DNA from: Vulcanisaeta sp. JCM 16161
Lineage (GTDB): Archaea; Thermoproteota; Thermoprotei; Thermoproteales; Thermocladiaceae
Assembly (NCBI RefSeq): GCF_001316285.1
Contig: NZ_BBDO01000006.1
Coordinates: 1-64,000, forward strand
Direction of reading: 5' to 3'
DNA: 64,000 bases
This document shows positions 31,855 to 42,600 of the stretch, piece by piece. Every line of letters begins with the position of its first letter. Position 1 is the first letter of the stretch. The position numbers and the translations under genes were made by a program. The notes under the pieces were generated by a model, which saw only the letters and a list, made by a program, of their open reading frames with translations, searched no databases and had not been told where the DNA came from.

Positions 31855-32524
31855 CCCTCCTCCTCAGCACCTCAATCCATGGATTATTACTGAGGAAGTC
31901 AGGCAATTCACCACTGACTGCTGATCCCTCCTGCATCGTGGTACCGGGGTTTTTCGCCATCTGCGTTCCGAGGCTTTCAAGCCTATTAACTCGCTCAATT
32001 AAGTCGTTAATTACCTGTTCAATCCTCATTATCCTATTCCTCAACTCATTAATGTCATTAACCAGCGGTTGAATGTTAATACTCGATAGTGCGTTCTTCA
32101 TATCAATAACCGCTCTCTCAAGGTCATCAATTCTCCTTTTAATGCCTTCATCAACGCCTTGTTGAATCTGTATTGGTATGCCTGGTATTAACTCCTCTAC
32201 GGCCTTCTCCGGGTCGGTTGACGACAAGTCATATATGTAAACACCAACCCTATTACTCCTGAATAGTTTACCATTGATTAAGTCCCTGGCACTCTGTGGA
32301 AATGCTATGTATGCCTTATTGTAATTAAATCTATTCCTCATGACGTTACTAAGCTCATCAATTATGTAGGACTCCGTTGGGAATTCCTCAGTGGATATCC
32401 TGAGGTAAACAGTGTTATTGCCCTCCATGAGTACGATCTCCCTATCACTTAGCTTATCCACTATCCTAAAGCCCCTCTGTAGAAGCCACTCCTCGAGAAG
32501 CTTCCTTGCAATCTCAATACTCAT
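31838..32524 (-). CDS. Coiled-coil protein with C-terminal peptide, arcadin-2-like
   Basis: 228 aa, intact. The N-terminal 95 residues look like a PD-(D/E)xK-type alpha/beta fold (LLEEWLLQRGFRIVDKL), then comes a coiled coil (residues about 125-190), a Ser/Thr linker and a conserved-looking end DFLSNNPWIEVLRRRGG. In Pyrobaculum, arcadin-2 binds crenactin through a short C-terminal helix and disrupts filaments. The layout and the amphipathic C-terminal peptide fit that, but the match is by architecture. Confidence 0.6.
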   Translation of the reverse strand: MSIEIARKLLEEWLLQRGFRIVDKLSDREIVLMEGNNTVYLRISTEEFPTESYIIDELSNVMRNRFNYNKAYIAFPQSARDLINGKLFRSNRVGVYIYDLSSTDPEKAVEELIPGIPIQIQQGVDEGIKRRIDDLERAVIDMKNALSSINIQPLVNDINELRNRIMRIEQVINDLIERVNRLESLGTQMAKNPGTTMQEGSAVSGELPDFLSNNPWIEVLRRRGGGNG

Positions 32525-32556
32525 TACGCCTACACATTATTAATTAACAACTCACT

Positions 32557-32586
32557 TTTTAACCTAATTGAATCATTAGGTTAAAA
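32557..32586. promoter_or_regulatory. Perfect 12-bp inverted repeat between crenactin and the arcadin-2-like gene
   Basis: Arms TTTTAACCTAAT (32557-32568) and ATTAGGTTAAAA (32575-32586) are exact reverse complements with a 6-base loop. It starts 9 bases after the crenactin stop and lies about 33 bases before the next start codon. It could be an mRNA hairpin that limits readthrough or protects the crenactin transcript, or a protein-binding site at an internal promoter. Confidence 0.6.
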
Positions 32587-32595
32587 TGAACAAAC

Positions 32596-33907
<1,312 letters not shown>

Positions 33908-34239
33908 TCACCATATCGCCTTTATCGTGATAAACTCATTATTAAACATTATTACGTACGTATCGTCAAACGACTTAACCCTAGGCCTTAAGTACTCCCT
34001 CAACCTATCTGGCAATGAGTTAATTGACCCATTTATACAATTAAGCACTTGGTCAAGGACGTTCTTTAACTGTTCGTTTGTTGTCTCCACGTAATACATT
34101 GCTTGGTACTTAACACCGTTGTCTATGGCTATAACTTAAGGTTTAAGCTACTTAATAAGCATGATATGAATTTACGTCCCTCCCTAATCACGTCATCCTC
34201 ATTCTTTATCTCGCCAACCTTACACTCCTGACAACTCAC
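33908..34239 (-). CDS. Arcadin-1-like protein upstream of crenactin (frame broken)
   Basis: The visible frame (33908-34099) gives 63 residues. Reading up from it through an indel near 34135 reaches a GTG at 34239 (SCQECKVGEIKNEDDVIREG), for about 110 aa in total, close to the size of arcadin-1. It is 6 bases upstream of crenactin and first in the minus-strand operon. The arcadin-1 name is from position and length; I see no diagnostic motif. Confidence 0.55.
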
Positions 34240-34255
34240 ATGATTTTATTAGCAA

Positions 34256-34268
34256 TAAGGTTTATAAG
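34256..34268. promoter_or_regulatory. Shared divergent promoter, Arcade operon and cyclophilin-like gene
   Basis: AAGGTTTATAAGG holds a near-palindromic TATA core. On the minus strand it lies about 20-28 bases before the GTG of the arcadin-1-like gene, and on the plus strand about 35-45 bases before the cyclophilin-like gene, so the same element may serve both directions. Confidence 0.4.
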
Positions 34269-34299
34269 GAGATTGCGCCTCTTGTGACGGGATTATAAG

Positions 34300-34671
34300 G
34301 TGCATAGTATTATGGAAAGCGAGTTAATTCTTGAGGTTAAGGATCTTGGAAACATAGTAATTAGGTTGGAGCCGGCCCTATCGCCATTGACGTACTCAAG
34401 GTTGGGTAAGTCATTACCGACTAGGGCAAATGCGATTAAGTATAGTCAAGTAATATTGATACCGTTGGATTTAGGCCTTGTTAGTGAGGGTAAGAGGACT
34501 AGTTTAAAGCCGTATGAAGTTGGTTACTGGGTTAAGAAGAGGAGTCTGGTGATTGCTCTGGGCAATGTTGATCTTGGCGAGCAGGTGAATGTGCTTGGTT
34601 ATGTAATTAATGGTGCCGAGCTTCTTAGTAAATTGAATGGCGGCTACTCCATTAGACTTTCGATTAGGTAG
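34300..34671 (+). CDS. Cyclophilin-like fold protein (DUF3830/TM1367 type)
   Basis: About 119-123 aa; the start is probably ATG 34312 (MESELILEV). The all-beta pattern with SPLTYSRLGKSLPTRANAIKY resembles the small archaeal and bacterial cyclophilin-like proteins. These lack a proven prolyl isomerase activity. It lies divergent to the Arcade operon. The frame is intact. Confidence 0.65.
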   Translation: MHSIMESELILEVKDLGNIVIRLEPALSPLTYSRLGKSLPTRANAIKYSQVILIPLDLGLVSEGKRTSLKPYEVGYWVKKRSLVIALGNVDLGEQVNVLGYVINGAELLSKLNGGYSIRLSIR

Positions 34672-34724
34672 CTAGGATTAAGCTTTTAAAGGGTTAGGGA
34701 GGTACCGAATACGGCGGAAGAAAT

Positions 34725-35013
34725 ATGAGCACACCACAGCAGGAAACCACAATACTAGTGGGTAAAAAAACCAACCACAAGCTATGTAATAGCGACAGTA
34801 ATGAGCTTCAACGCAGGAGCCAAGAAGGTAATACTAAAGGCCAGAGGCGGTGCAATAGCCAGGGCAGTCTCGACGGCAGTAATGATAAGGGACAGGTTCC
34901 TACCAAACCAGGTAAAGATAAGCGACATAAAGCTACTAACTGACAAGGTAACTGGGCAGGGAGGAAAGGAGAGGTCCGTGGCGGCTATTGAGATAGTACT
35001 TGAGAGAATTTAA
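34725..35013 (+). CDS. albA: Alba DNA/RNA-binding chromatin protein (frame broken at A7)
   Basis: The N-terminal frame gives TILVGKK; the second gives TVMSFNAGAKKVILKARGG and ARAVSTAVMIRD, typical of Alba. An A7 run at 34764-34770 shifts the frame: with six A the sequence reads GKKPTTSYVIATVMSF, exactly the Alba pattern. About 95 aa, dimeric, binding DNA and RNA; the Lys pair in GKK is in the usual position. A TATA box (CTTTTAAAGG) lies at 34681-34690. Confidence 0.93.
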
Positions 35014-35081
35014 GAGCGTATAATGAATGAGTAGCTTCAAAAATTAAGTAAAATAAATACAATAATTAATTCAATTACTTA

Positions 35082-35648
35082 TCACCATTTATACTTAGAC
35101 ATCTCAAGGAGATAACTCCTAATTTCCTCAAGGAGAGTGACAAGAACAAATAACGCGCTCCTCCTGTTAGTGGCTATTAATGGCATAACCTTAACCTCAT
35201 AAGGAATCTTCAAAATGCTCTTAATCGTGGGTATATCCACGGCAGTGGGTACATCCTGCTTATTCGCAGCTACTACATGAGGCGTTGATGGGAAGTTTTC
35301 CCTAAAGAAGTTATACATGCCCAGGGCCTCCTTAACCCTCTCCTCACTTGAACTATCAACTATGAATAAATATCCATGCATACCCCTAGCAATGATCTTC
35401 CACATAAAACTAAATCTCTCCTGACCAGGGATGCCAAATAGGTGTACAACAAGGTCCTCCCTCACCTTCATCCTACCGTAATCAAAGGCTACCGTGGTAC
35501 TCCTCTTGCCATTAATTGATTCCTTGGTTATCGGAACATCGGTCTCGATGGGTAATACCTCACTTAGTGTTTTAACAAAGGTTGTCTTTCCAGCGCCGTA
35601 TGGCCCGGCTATTACAATCTTTATGGTCTTTATCGGCATTGTTCTCAC
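35082..35648 (-). CDS. Small Ras/Arf-like GTPase
   Basis: 188 aa, intact. G1 GPYGAGKT (residues 15-22), a Thr-rich switch region, G3 GIPGQERF, and G4 ANKQD are all present. The Gln after PG is the normal catalytic position. It is encoded directly after a roadblock protein, an arrangement like MglB-MglA in which the roadblock dimer controls the GTPase. Archaeal GTPases of this group are of unknown role; polarity or membrane functions are guesses. Confidence 0.88.
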   Translation of the reverse strand: MRTMPIKTIKIVIAGPYGAGKTTFVKTLSEVLPIETDVPITKESINGKRSTTVAFDYGRMKVREDLVVHLFGIPGQERFSFMWKIIARGMHGYLFIVDSSSEERVKEALGMYNFFRENFPSTPHVVAANKQDVPTAVDIPTIKSILKIPYEVKVMPLIATNRRSALFVLVTLLEEIRSYLLEMSKYKW

Positions 35649-36146
35649 CTACATGACGGCCTTGCTCCTTATGAAATTGATCACATCCTCAATATCCTTA
35701 GGCGTTATCTCGACATTCACAACCTCTATCATCTCCTCCTCACTAACACTGAGCAACTTTCTCAGTAAGTCGTACAGCTTGTCGGCATATTTCTCGAGTA
35801 TTATCCTGGTTAAACCTATTGATGCCTCAGAATTAATTATAACCATGATATAACCCGCATCCCTAATATTCATTAATTGAATAATTCCATCAACACCCTG
35901 CATTAGAACATAGTTAACACTACCAATGGGTAACGTAGATACTAACCCCTTCAATGATGATATGAATCTTGGGGCGGCGAAGAACGTATTCCCTGCATTG
36001 ATTAGGATTGTGTTTGTGACGTATGTAATTACTGTGCCCTCCTTATCCATTATATAAACAGCCCTTATCTGATCAGGACTTTCCGAAATAATCTCCTCAG
36101 CCGATGACCTAACCTCATTTATGATTCTTTGAATATCACTATTCAC
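35649..36146 (-). CDS. Roadblock/LC7-domain protein
   Basis: 165 aa. The roadblock pattern: an N-terminal helix, RAVYIMDKEGTVITYVTN, a central helix, IGSVNYVLMQGVDGIIQL, and YIMVIINSEASIGLTRIIL, then an extra helical C-terminus. It abuts the GTPase gene with no gap. Roadblock proteins are GTPase regulators or scaffolds. The promoter is A/T-rich with TTTAAAAATTATAATAAAT just upstream. Confidence 0.85.
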   Translation of the reverse strand: MNSDIQRIINEVRSSAEEIISESPDQIRAVYIMDKEGTVITYVTNTILINAGNTFFAAPRFISSLKGLVSTLPIGSVNYVLMQGVDGIIQLMNIRDAGYIMVIINSEASIGLTRIILEKYADKLYDLLRKLLSVSEEEMIEVVNVEITPKDIEDVINFIRSKAVM

Positions 36147-36285
36147 AGTCCTTTCTATTTATTATAATTTTTAAATCTTTCGATTTCTCTTATGCGAATA
36201 GGGGTAATCCATGTTTCAACTCCATTAGTATGCACACCCAAGTGCATAATAAGTTTTTTTAAATGCATGATGCGAATTAATACGG

Positions 36286-36630
36286 ATGATAACAATAAAG
36301 GGATACGTGGTAAGTAAGACGCTGGTTAATGATCCTACGGGCGGTAGAATGATAGCTATACAAATTGTTGAGGAGAGGGAGACGCCTGGTCCACTCATTA
36401 CCGGCACTGACGAGACATCACAGATGATGAGGGACGTGATGCCACTTGTCCAGCAGTTGCTTAGGTCAATGCCCATGGTTGGGCCATTAATGAGCGGTAA
36501 GGTTCCAATACCGAGACTTCTGATTTGGCTTAACGAGGATGAGGCCGAGGCATTAGGTCCTAAGTTGGATGTTGGTGACGCCGTAGAGATTAGGATAGAT
36601 AATGGGAAGTTGGAATTAGTCAAGGTTTAG
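36286..36630 (+). CDS. Conserved-looking hypothetical protein
   Basis: 114 aa with a beta-rich N-terminal part (ITIKGYVVSKTLV), a helical middle (MMRDVMPLVQQLLRSMPMVG) and a C-terminal strand pair around LDVGDAVEIRIDNGKLELV. The pattern suggests a barrel-type fold but no family is recognised. A TATA box (TTTTAAAT, 36257-36264) lies about 24 bases before the ATG, giving a leaderless mRNA. It is convergent with rpoK. Confidence 0.6.
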   Translation: MITIKGYVVSKTLVNDPTGGRMIAIQIVEERETPGPLITGTDETSQMMRDVMPLVQQLLRSMPMVGPLMSGKVPIPRLLIWLNEDEAEALGPKLDVGDAVEIRIDNGKLELVKV

Positions 36631-36633
36631 TAA

Positions 36634-36987
36634 TCAGATCTTTACGTCAAATTCCCTGCTTAAACTGAGTAGGTCCTTAAGCTTAATCCTCATATGCCTC
36701 CCATTTGGTAATGTCCTAACTATAATGAATGGAAGTAATCCCCTGCGAACCTCCTCCATGGCGATATCTATTGGATCATACGTACCGAGTTCCTGAGGGT
36801 TAATAAGCGGTTGGGCGCCCATTGCCAATTGCTTTGCTCTAGCCGCCACTATCCTGGCAAGTTCGTACTTAGTTATCCTGGGCGGGTACGTCAACTTACC
36901 CTTAATTAGGTCATTAATTGTATTTAGAACACTGGCCAATGCGTCCTCCTTAAGGATGGAATTTGAGGCTTGGTTTGACGACGACAT
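36634..36987 (-). CDS. rpoK: DNA-directed RNA polymerase subunit K (Rpb6 homologue)
   Basis: 117 aa. The Rpb6/omega core is TKYELARIVAARAKQLAMG, then PLINPQELGTYDPIDIAM, then PFIIVRTLPNG. It stabilises the largest subunit during polymerase assembly. There is an N-terminal extension of about 30 residues compared with minimal archaeal RpoK. TATA at about 37008-37018 (GTTTTTAAACG) predicts a leaderless start at 36987. Confidence 0.93.
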   Translation of the reverse strand: MSSSNQASNSILKEDALASVLNTINDLIKGKLTYPPRITKYELARIVAARAKQLAMGAQPLINPQELGTYDPIDIAMEEVRRGLLPFIIVRTLPNGRHMRIKLKDLLSLSREFDVKI

Positions 36988-37045
36988 TGAAGAATACGAA
37001 AATAAAATCGTTTAAAAACCTAACTTTATGAATGCCAAATTTTTA

Positions 37046-38706
37046 TTATTCAGACTTTGATTCGCTCTCCTCGCCGCTGCTCTCTGTCTTTGACTTGCCA
37101 GTACCGCTTGTCTTTGTCTGGGCTGCGGCCACGATATCATCGATCCTGAGTATCATTATTGCGGCCTCAGCGGCGCTCCTAATCACGTGGGTCTTGACCA
37201 GGAGTGGGTCAACGACATTTATCTTACTCATATTTGCAACCTTACCGCTTAACACGTCAACGCCGGCATCAACCTCACCTGCATCGTGTCTCCTCCTTAA
37301 CTCGGCAATTGCATCGACAGGATCTAAGCCAGCGGTTAGGGCTAATATCGTTGGTATGTGTTCAAGGGCCTCGGCAAACTTAAGCACTGCTAACTGCTCC
37401 TTGCCAGGTAACTTCCTACCCCACTCCCTGAGTCTCTTTGCAATCTCCATCTCAAAGCTCCGCCGCCGGGCACGATCTTAGGCTCCCTGTATAGGTCCCT
37501 AATAACATGTAGTGCGTCCTGCATTGACCTCTCAGCCTCATCAAGTATCCTATCTGCTGCACCCCTGAGTAATATAGTGACTGCCCTTGGGTTGGGGCAC
37601 TGCTCGACGAATACCATCTTCTCCTCACCAACCTTCCTCTCCTCAACAAGCCCAGCAGTACCAAGGTCCTCAGGCCTTATGTCCTTAATGCTGGTGACGA
37701 TCTTGGCGCCGGTTGCCTTAGCAAGTTTCTCAATGTCGCTTCTCTTAACCCTCCTAACAGCCATAATGCCCTTCTTAGCCAGGTAGTGCTGGGCAACTTC
37801 ATCAATACCCTTCTGCGTTATAACAACATTGGCACCAATCTCTGCGAGTTTATCAACGTAGGACTTAAGTATGTTGGACTCTTCCTCGAGGAATGCCTTT
37901 ATCTGTTGTGGTGATGATACCGATATCTTCGTAGTCCACTCAGGTTTTTCAATCTCAAGTGGTGCGTCTAAGACTGCGATCTTGGCATTAGCAACTCTCT
38001 TGGGCATTCCAGGATGCACAACCTCCTTGTCGAGTACAATACCCTGTATTAACTGGGTCTCAAAGAGTGACTGTCCCTTCTTCTTCTCGATCTTAATCCA
38101 GTCCAGGTCAAGGTTATACTTATCGCCGATCTTCTCAACGGCTATGGCGGAGGCATCAACCGCGATCTTGGCAAGGTAATCCCTCGCCTCAGCGACAATC
38201 TTACTACTTAATGAGTTCATTGCGACAAGGGCTAGTTGGTTCTTATCCTCAACGTTTATTGGCTGTGCAATCTCATTGGCAACCTGTATTGCGTAGTCCA
38301 TAGCCTTCTTGTAGCCGTCAATTATTATTGTTGGGTGAATACCCTCATCCAGTAACTCCTCTGCGAGCTCTAGTAACCTACCGGCAAGCACCACAGCCGT
38401 TGTCGTTCCATCACCAACCTCCGCATCCTGGGCCTTGGCAACCTCAATGAGCAACTTAGCAGCTGGGTGCTGAACCTCCATCTCCTTTAGTATTGCTGCT
38501 CCATCACCTGTTATTGTTACATCACCAAAGGCGTCAATAAGCATCTTATCCATGCCCCTAGGCCCTAGGCTTGTTGATAATATCTCGGCAATCACCTTAG
38601 CGGCCATTATGTTACTCCTCCTCGCATCTGCGCCGGTTGTTCTTTGTGAGCCCTCCTTAAGAACCATTACTGGAACTCCTCCCCTCTGCTGTGTACCGCT
38701 GCTCAT
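37046..38706 (-). CDS. Thermosome subunit (group II chaperonin; frame broken)
   Basis: About 553 aa in two pieces joined near 37460, where GGAGCTTTGAG should be GGAGCTTTTGAG (one T missing) to give [13 protein letters not shown]. Chaperonin motifs: [43 protein letters not shown] and the late [14 protein letters not shown]-driven protein folding in a two-ring complex; the Ser/Glu-rich tail is normal. Only one subunit gene is visible here. Confidence 0.97.
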
Positions 38707-38728
38707 CGGCGACTCCGTAAAGCACTTC

Positions 38729-38736
38729 TATAAAAA
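38729..38736 (-). promoter_or_regulatory. TATA box of the thermosome gene
   Basis: TTTTTATA on the minus strand with purines just upstream is centred about 26 bases before the ATG at 38706. This predicts a leaderless mRNA. Confidence 0.6.
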
Positions 38737-38793
38737 CCTTTCTTCAAACAAAGCGAGTAAAAAAATAAGTACTACAGAGACCACGCCGACTTA

Positions 38794-39227
38794 ATGGGCA
38801 TGGGGCATGTGTTAATCATGCTTATTACGGCGTCGTTATTCGTAATACCATGGGCCGTCGTTAGTTCGTACTCCATGGAACCAACACTTGAGGTTGGTGA
38901 TTTAGTCATAATGATGCCGCCGAGTCAGAACTGCGGCTCCTTACTAAATCACGTAGCCATATACTACTCACCACAGTTTGGCGATTACATAGTACATAGG
39001 GTAATAGCTATTAATAATGCGCAGGGATGCACATACATCTTTAAGGGTGATGCAAACCCAGTACCTGATCCGTACCCGGTGCCTCATGGTAATGTAGTTG
39101 GTGTTGTTACCTTCGTAATACCCAACTAGGCCTCTTAAGTCTCTCCTATAGGACGTTCACGGCAGCCCTATACATGCTGGGTCTCATTATCTTGGTAATT
39201 ATTCCAGCATACATACTTGATAAGTGA
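38794..39227 (+). CDS. Signal peptidase I (S26; frame broken near end)
   Basis: About 144 aa. An N-terminal membrane helix is followed by SSYSMEPTLEVGDLVIM (catalytic Ser region), DYIVHRVIAI (His in place of the bacterial Lys, as in archaeal and ER enzymes) and FKGDANPVPDP. An indel near 39125 hides a C-terminal membrane helix (YMLGLIILVIIPAYIL), read in the next frame to 39225-39227. It removes signal peptides at the outer face of the membrane. Confidence 0.88.
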
Positions 39228-39278
39228 TAATTCCCTAATGAGGAAAAATGTATTAAGTCTCGCGGGTCAGGGATTTTA

Positions 39279-39833
39279 ATGGGGGAGGAGGTTCGGGACG
39301 TCACGACTAAACTAAGTGGTCGTGAGTATATAAGGGGTAAGGATGGCAGGGTATTCGTACTTAGGGAGTTCGAGATAACGGACTTAAATACCGTGGTTAT
39401 GATTAATAGGAGGGTATTACCCGAGAATTATCCTGAGTTCTTCTTTGTTGAGCATTACAGGAGCTTCCCCAAGGCCTTTATAGTGGCTGAGCTTAATGGT
39501 AACGTGGTTGGTTACATGATGAATAGGGTTGAATTTGGGTGGAGCTATATCTGGAGGGGTAAACCGACCAGGAAGGGCCACGTAATATCCATAGGCGTAT
39601 TGCCCGAGGCAAGGAGGTTGGGCATTGCGTATAACATGATGATTAGGGGCATGCGTGCGATGAAGCACTTCTATGGCGCTGAGGAGGTTTATCTAGAGGT
39701 TAGGGTTTCAAATACGCCTGCCATTAATCTTTACAAGAAGTTGAATTACAAGATAGTAGACCTGATAAAGGGTTATTATCATGATGGTGAGGATGCCTAC
39801 ATAATGGCCAGGTCACTTGAGGACTTTGAGTAA
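39279..39833 (+). CDS. N-terminal protein acetyltransferase (RimI/Ard1 type)
   Basis: 184 aa, intact GNAT. Motif A is VISIGVLPEARRLGIAYNMM (acetyl-CoA loop of the R/QxxGxG/A type, here RRLGIA), followed by EVYLEVRVSNTPAINLYKKL, the substrate strand and partner helix. It resembles the crenarchaeal Ard1-like enzyme that acetylates protein N-termini. Confidence 0.92.
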   Translation: MGEEVRDVTTKLSGREYIRGKDGRVFVLREFEITDLNTVVMINRRVLPENYPEFFFVEHYRSFPKAFIVAELNGNVVGYMMNRVEFGWSYIWRGKPTRKGHVISIGVLPEARRLGIAYNMMIRGMRAMKHFYGAEEVYLEVRVSNTPAINLYKKLNYKIVDLIKGYYHDGEDAYIMARSLEDFE

Positions 39834-39838
39834 TGCAA

Positions 39839-41081
39839 TTACTCACCAAACTTCTCAAGGGTTCCTAAGTAATTGGCTATGATATTCATAACGTCGACAC
39901 CCCTAATCCTATTCCAAAAGCCCCTTGCACAGGACCTCTCACTGAATTGGGTCACGTCATCCCTCATAACGTCGGTCCCCACGCCATGAATGGTACTGGG
40001 TCACCCGTATGTTCCTTAACGGTTATTGGCGTTGCGTGGTCGCAGGTTATGAATATGTAGGTGTCGCTTGGCGCCTCCTCAAGAAACCTCCTAATACCTG
40101 CATCAACTCTCTCAATAATCATAGCCTTACCCCTCGCATCACCATCGTGTGACATCGAGTCTGTAGGCTTCACGTGGACGAATACGAAGTCGTAATTACT
40201 CAAAGCCCTGGCTGCTGTTTGGAATGCGGCTATGAAGTCATCATCCTTAGAACCAATATAATTATTAACATTGATGGCATCCATGCCCAATGCCCTACCA
40301 ATACCTCTAATTAATGCAACACCGGCAATTATTGCGGGCTTAATCTTATACCTGGAACTTAATGGTTCAAAGCTCCTCAATGATCCGGCGCCTCTTAGGA
40401 GTACCATGTTTATGGGGCCCTTACCCTCCCTCCTCCTTTTCTCGTTGAACTCAGCCTTGCCTAATTTTTCATAGACAAGCCTTGTAAACTCATTAATGTA
40501 ATCAGCCGTGATCTTAGCATCACCACTTAGGGCCTTGGCCTCCAAAACCTTAACACCAGTATTATGTGGATCGGTATCACTGACATGTGGTGAAACGTTG
40601 CCCCTAAGGACTAGGACACCCCTATGCTCCACGGTTTGTTTATAAACCGCGTCAATACCGTACTTGCTCCTTAATGCTGGTAATACCTCGTTATTAATTA
40701 TATTTTCTATTTCCCTAACTTCGTCAGCGTCTATATACCTACCACCCTCCTATCAATAACAACCAAGTCACTATTAACGGTGGCCACGTTTGTCCTAAAC
40801 GCAACATCGCCGGGATTAAGATTCAATCCCGCGCCCAATGCCTCAAACGGGCCTCTACCAGGGTAGTACTTATACGGGTCATAACCAAAAATGGCTAGGT
40901 GAGCCGTGTCGCTACCCGGCCTAATACCTGGCGATATTACGTCCATGAGGCCGCAGGAGCCCTCGGCGGCTAGCCTATCAATTGTTGGTTTATTGGCAAA
41001 TTCCAATGGTGTCTTTCCGCCGAGTTCCTTAACCGGTCGGTCAGCACAACCATCCAGGATAACCAGTAATGCCCTGGGCAT
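39839..41081 (-). CDS. apgM: Cofactor-independent phosphoglycerate mutase, archaeal type (frame broken)
   Basis: About 413 aa from pieces 40731-41081 and 39964-40632 plus the end in a third frame (stop 39839-39841). Motifs: [12 protein letters not shown] (metal Asp), [18 protein letters not shown] (catalytic Ser), [14 protein letters not shown]-like [14 protein letters not shown] and FITCDHATP. It interconverts 2- and 3-phosphoglycerate in glycolysis and gluconeogenesis. Breaks lie near 40725, 40640 and 39970. Confidence 0.95.
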
Positions 41082-41130
41082 ATGTAATTACTGAATCAAG
41101 CTTAGTTAAAAGCATTTGCCTTAAGTGAGG

Positions 41131-41460
41131 TTATTTTCGTTCTAAGGTTTCATCAATCCACTTTAAATACTCATTAAGGCCACCAATTATTGGCAGCGCG
41201 ATAATCTCAGGAACTTTATACGGATGCTTCTCTCTAATGGATCTTACTAAGTCATTAAGTCTGTCCCTTCTTGACTTAATAATAAGCAGTGTTTCACTAT
41301 CTTCCTCAACCCCTCCCTCCCAGTAATAAATACTCCTTAGCCCATCAATGATGTTCACGCATGCAGCCAACCTATTATTAATGAGCGACCTAGCTATTTC
41401 GAAACCAACGTCCTTATTCGGTACAGTGACAAAGACGACTATATAATCCCCCTCACCCAT
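41131..41460 (-). CDS. cutA: CutA1 divalent-cation tolerance protein
   Basis: 109 aa, intact. The trimeric CutA pattern: VFVTVPNKDVGFEIARSLI, NRLAACVNI, SIYYWEGGVEEDSE, LIIKSR and PYKVPEIIALPI. PII-like fold. Its exact function in archaea is unsettled despite the metal-tolerance name. Confidence 0.95.
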   Translation of the reverse strand: MGEGDYIVVFVTVPNKDVGFEIARSLINNRLAACVNIIDGLRSIYYWEGGVEEDSETLLIIKSRRDRLNDLVRSIREKHPYKVPEIIALPIIGGLNEYLKWIDETLERK

Positions 41461-41602
41461 GGCCTACCCCAATAAGTCATCACCCCATCTACTAAAGCAT
41501 TATCTCACTTATACCATAACCGCATTGTTAATCATGAGCAATAGATAATAAGATGTTAATAATATAACATTTAATAATGTAGTAAATCCAGCGTCATCTT
41601 CG

Positions 41603-42546
41603 ATGGAGTACGTAAGTCTTGGCAAGACCGGACTAAGGATTTCAAGAATTGGTCTCGGTGCATGGCAATTTGGTGGTGATGCGTGCCCCTACGAATACGG
41701 CATCGCCAAGGAGGTTATTGCAAAGGCCTTTGAACTTGGCATTAATTTCATAGATACTGCGGCCGTCTATGGGCGTGGCCGTAGTGAGGAATTCGTAGGT
41801 AGGGCAATTAGGGAGTTGGGAATTAGAGATCACGTTATCATCGCCACTAAGATACCAGGCGATTGGCGTAGGTATGGCGATGTCCTTAAGGCGGCGAGAC
41901 GAAGTAAGGAGAGGCTTGGCGTAGATGTCATTGATCTTCTCCAGCTTCATTGGCCAGCCTGTTGGCATAACGTCCCAATTTGCGAGACTATGAAGGCGAT
42001 GGAGAGGTTGGTTGAGGATGGTGTGATTAGGTACATTGGAGTTAGTAATTATCCGCTTCAGTTACTTGAGGCTGCTCGTTCATGCCTTAAGAGGAATGAC
42101 ATAGTAAGTTCTCAGAACAGGTATAACTTAATCGAGAGGGATGTCGAGAAGGAGCTGTTGCCTTATCTGCAACGTGAGGGCATTACGCTCATTGCATGGA
42201 GTCCACTGGCGAAGGGCGCGGTCACGGGTAAGTATAGCCTGAGAATAGGCCTAGGGGTGACTTGAGGGAGAATGAGCCGGTGTTTTATCCCGATAATCTT
42301 AGGGAGATAAGTACGAAGTTAATCCCGGTAATTAGGGAGTTAGCGAGTAAGTACGGTAAGACAACAGCCCAGGTGGCGCTTAATTGGATTATAATGCATG
42401 ACAATGTTGTGCCAATACCCGGGGCTAAGAATGCGGTGCAGGTCGCAGAAAATGCAGGCGCAGCTGATTGGAGGTTAAGTGAGGAGGACTTTAGAAGACT
42501 CGATGAAGCTAGCAGGTCCTTAGCCATAACATACGTTACCTGGTAA
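41603..42546 (+). CDS. Aldo/keto reductase (frame broken)
   Basis: About 314 aa from 41603-42265 and 42262-42546. TIM-barrel AKR motifs: ISRIGLGAWQFGG, FIDTAAVYGRGRSEEFVG (catalytic Asp/Tyr), ATKIPGDW (Lys), DLLQLHWP (His), GVSNYP and IPGAKNAVQVAENAGA (cofactor loop). NADPH-dependent; substrate unknown. The indel is near 42250. Confidence 0.93.
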
Positions 42547-42600
42547 TCAACTAGGCAGCGCAGTGATAATTGAGTTTAGTTTATTTAGTACTTATTAGGG

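Noticed and set aside
34764..34770. Programmed ribosomal frameshifting at A7 in alba
   Set aside because: The needed change is +1 (drop one A), not the -1 typical of A AAA AAN sites, and similar breaks occur in dozens of genes without slippery runs.
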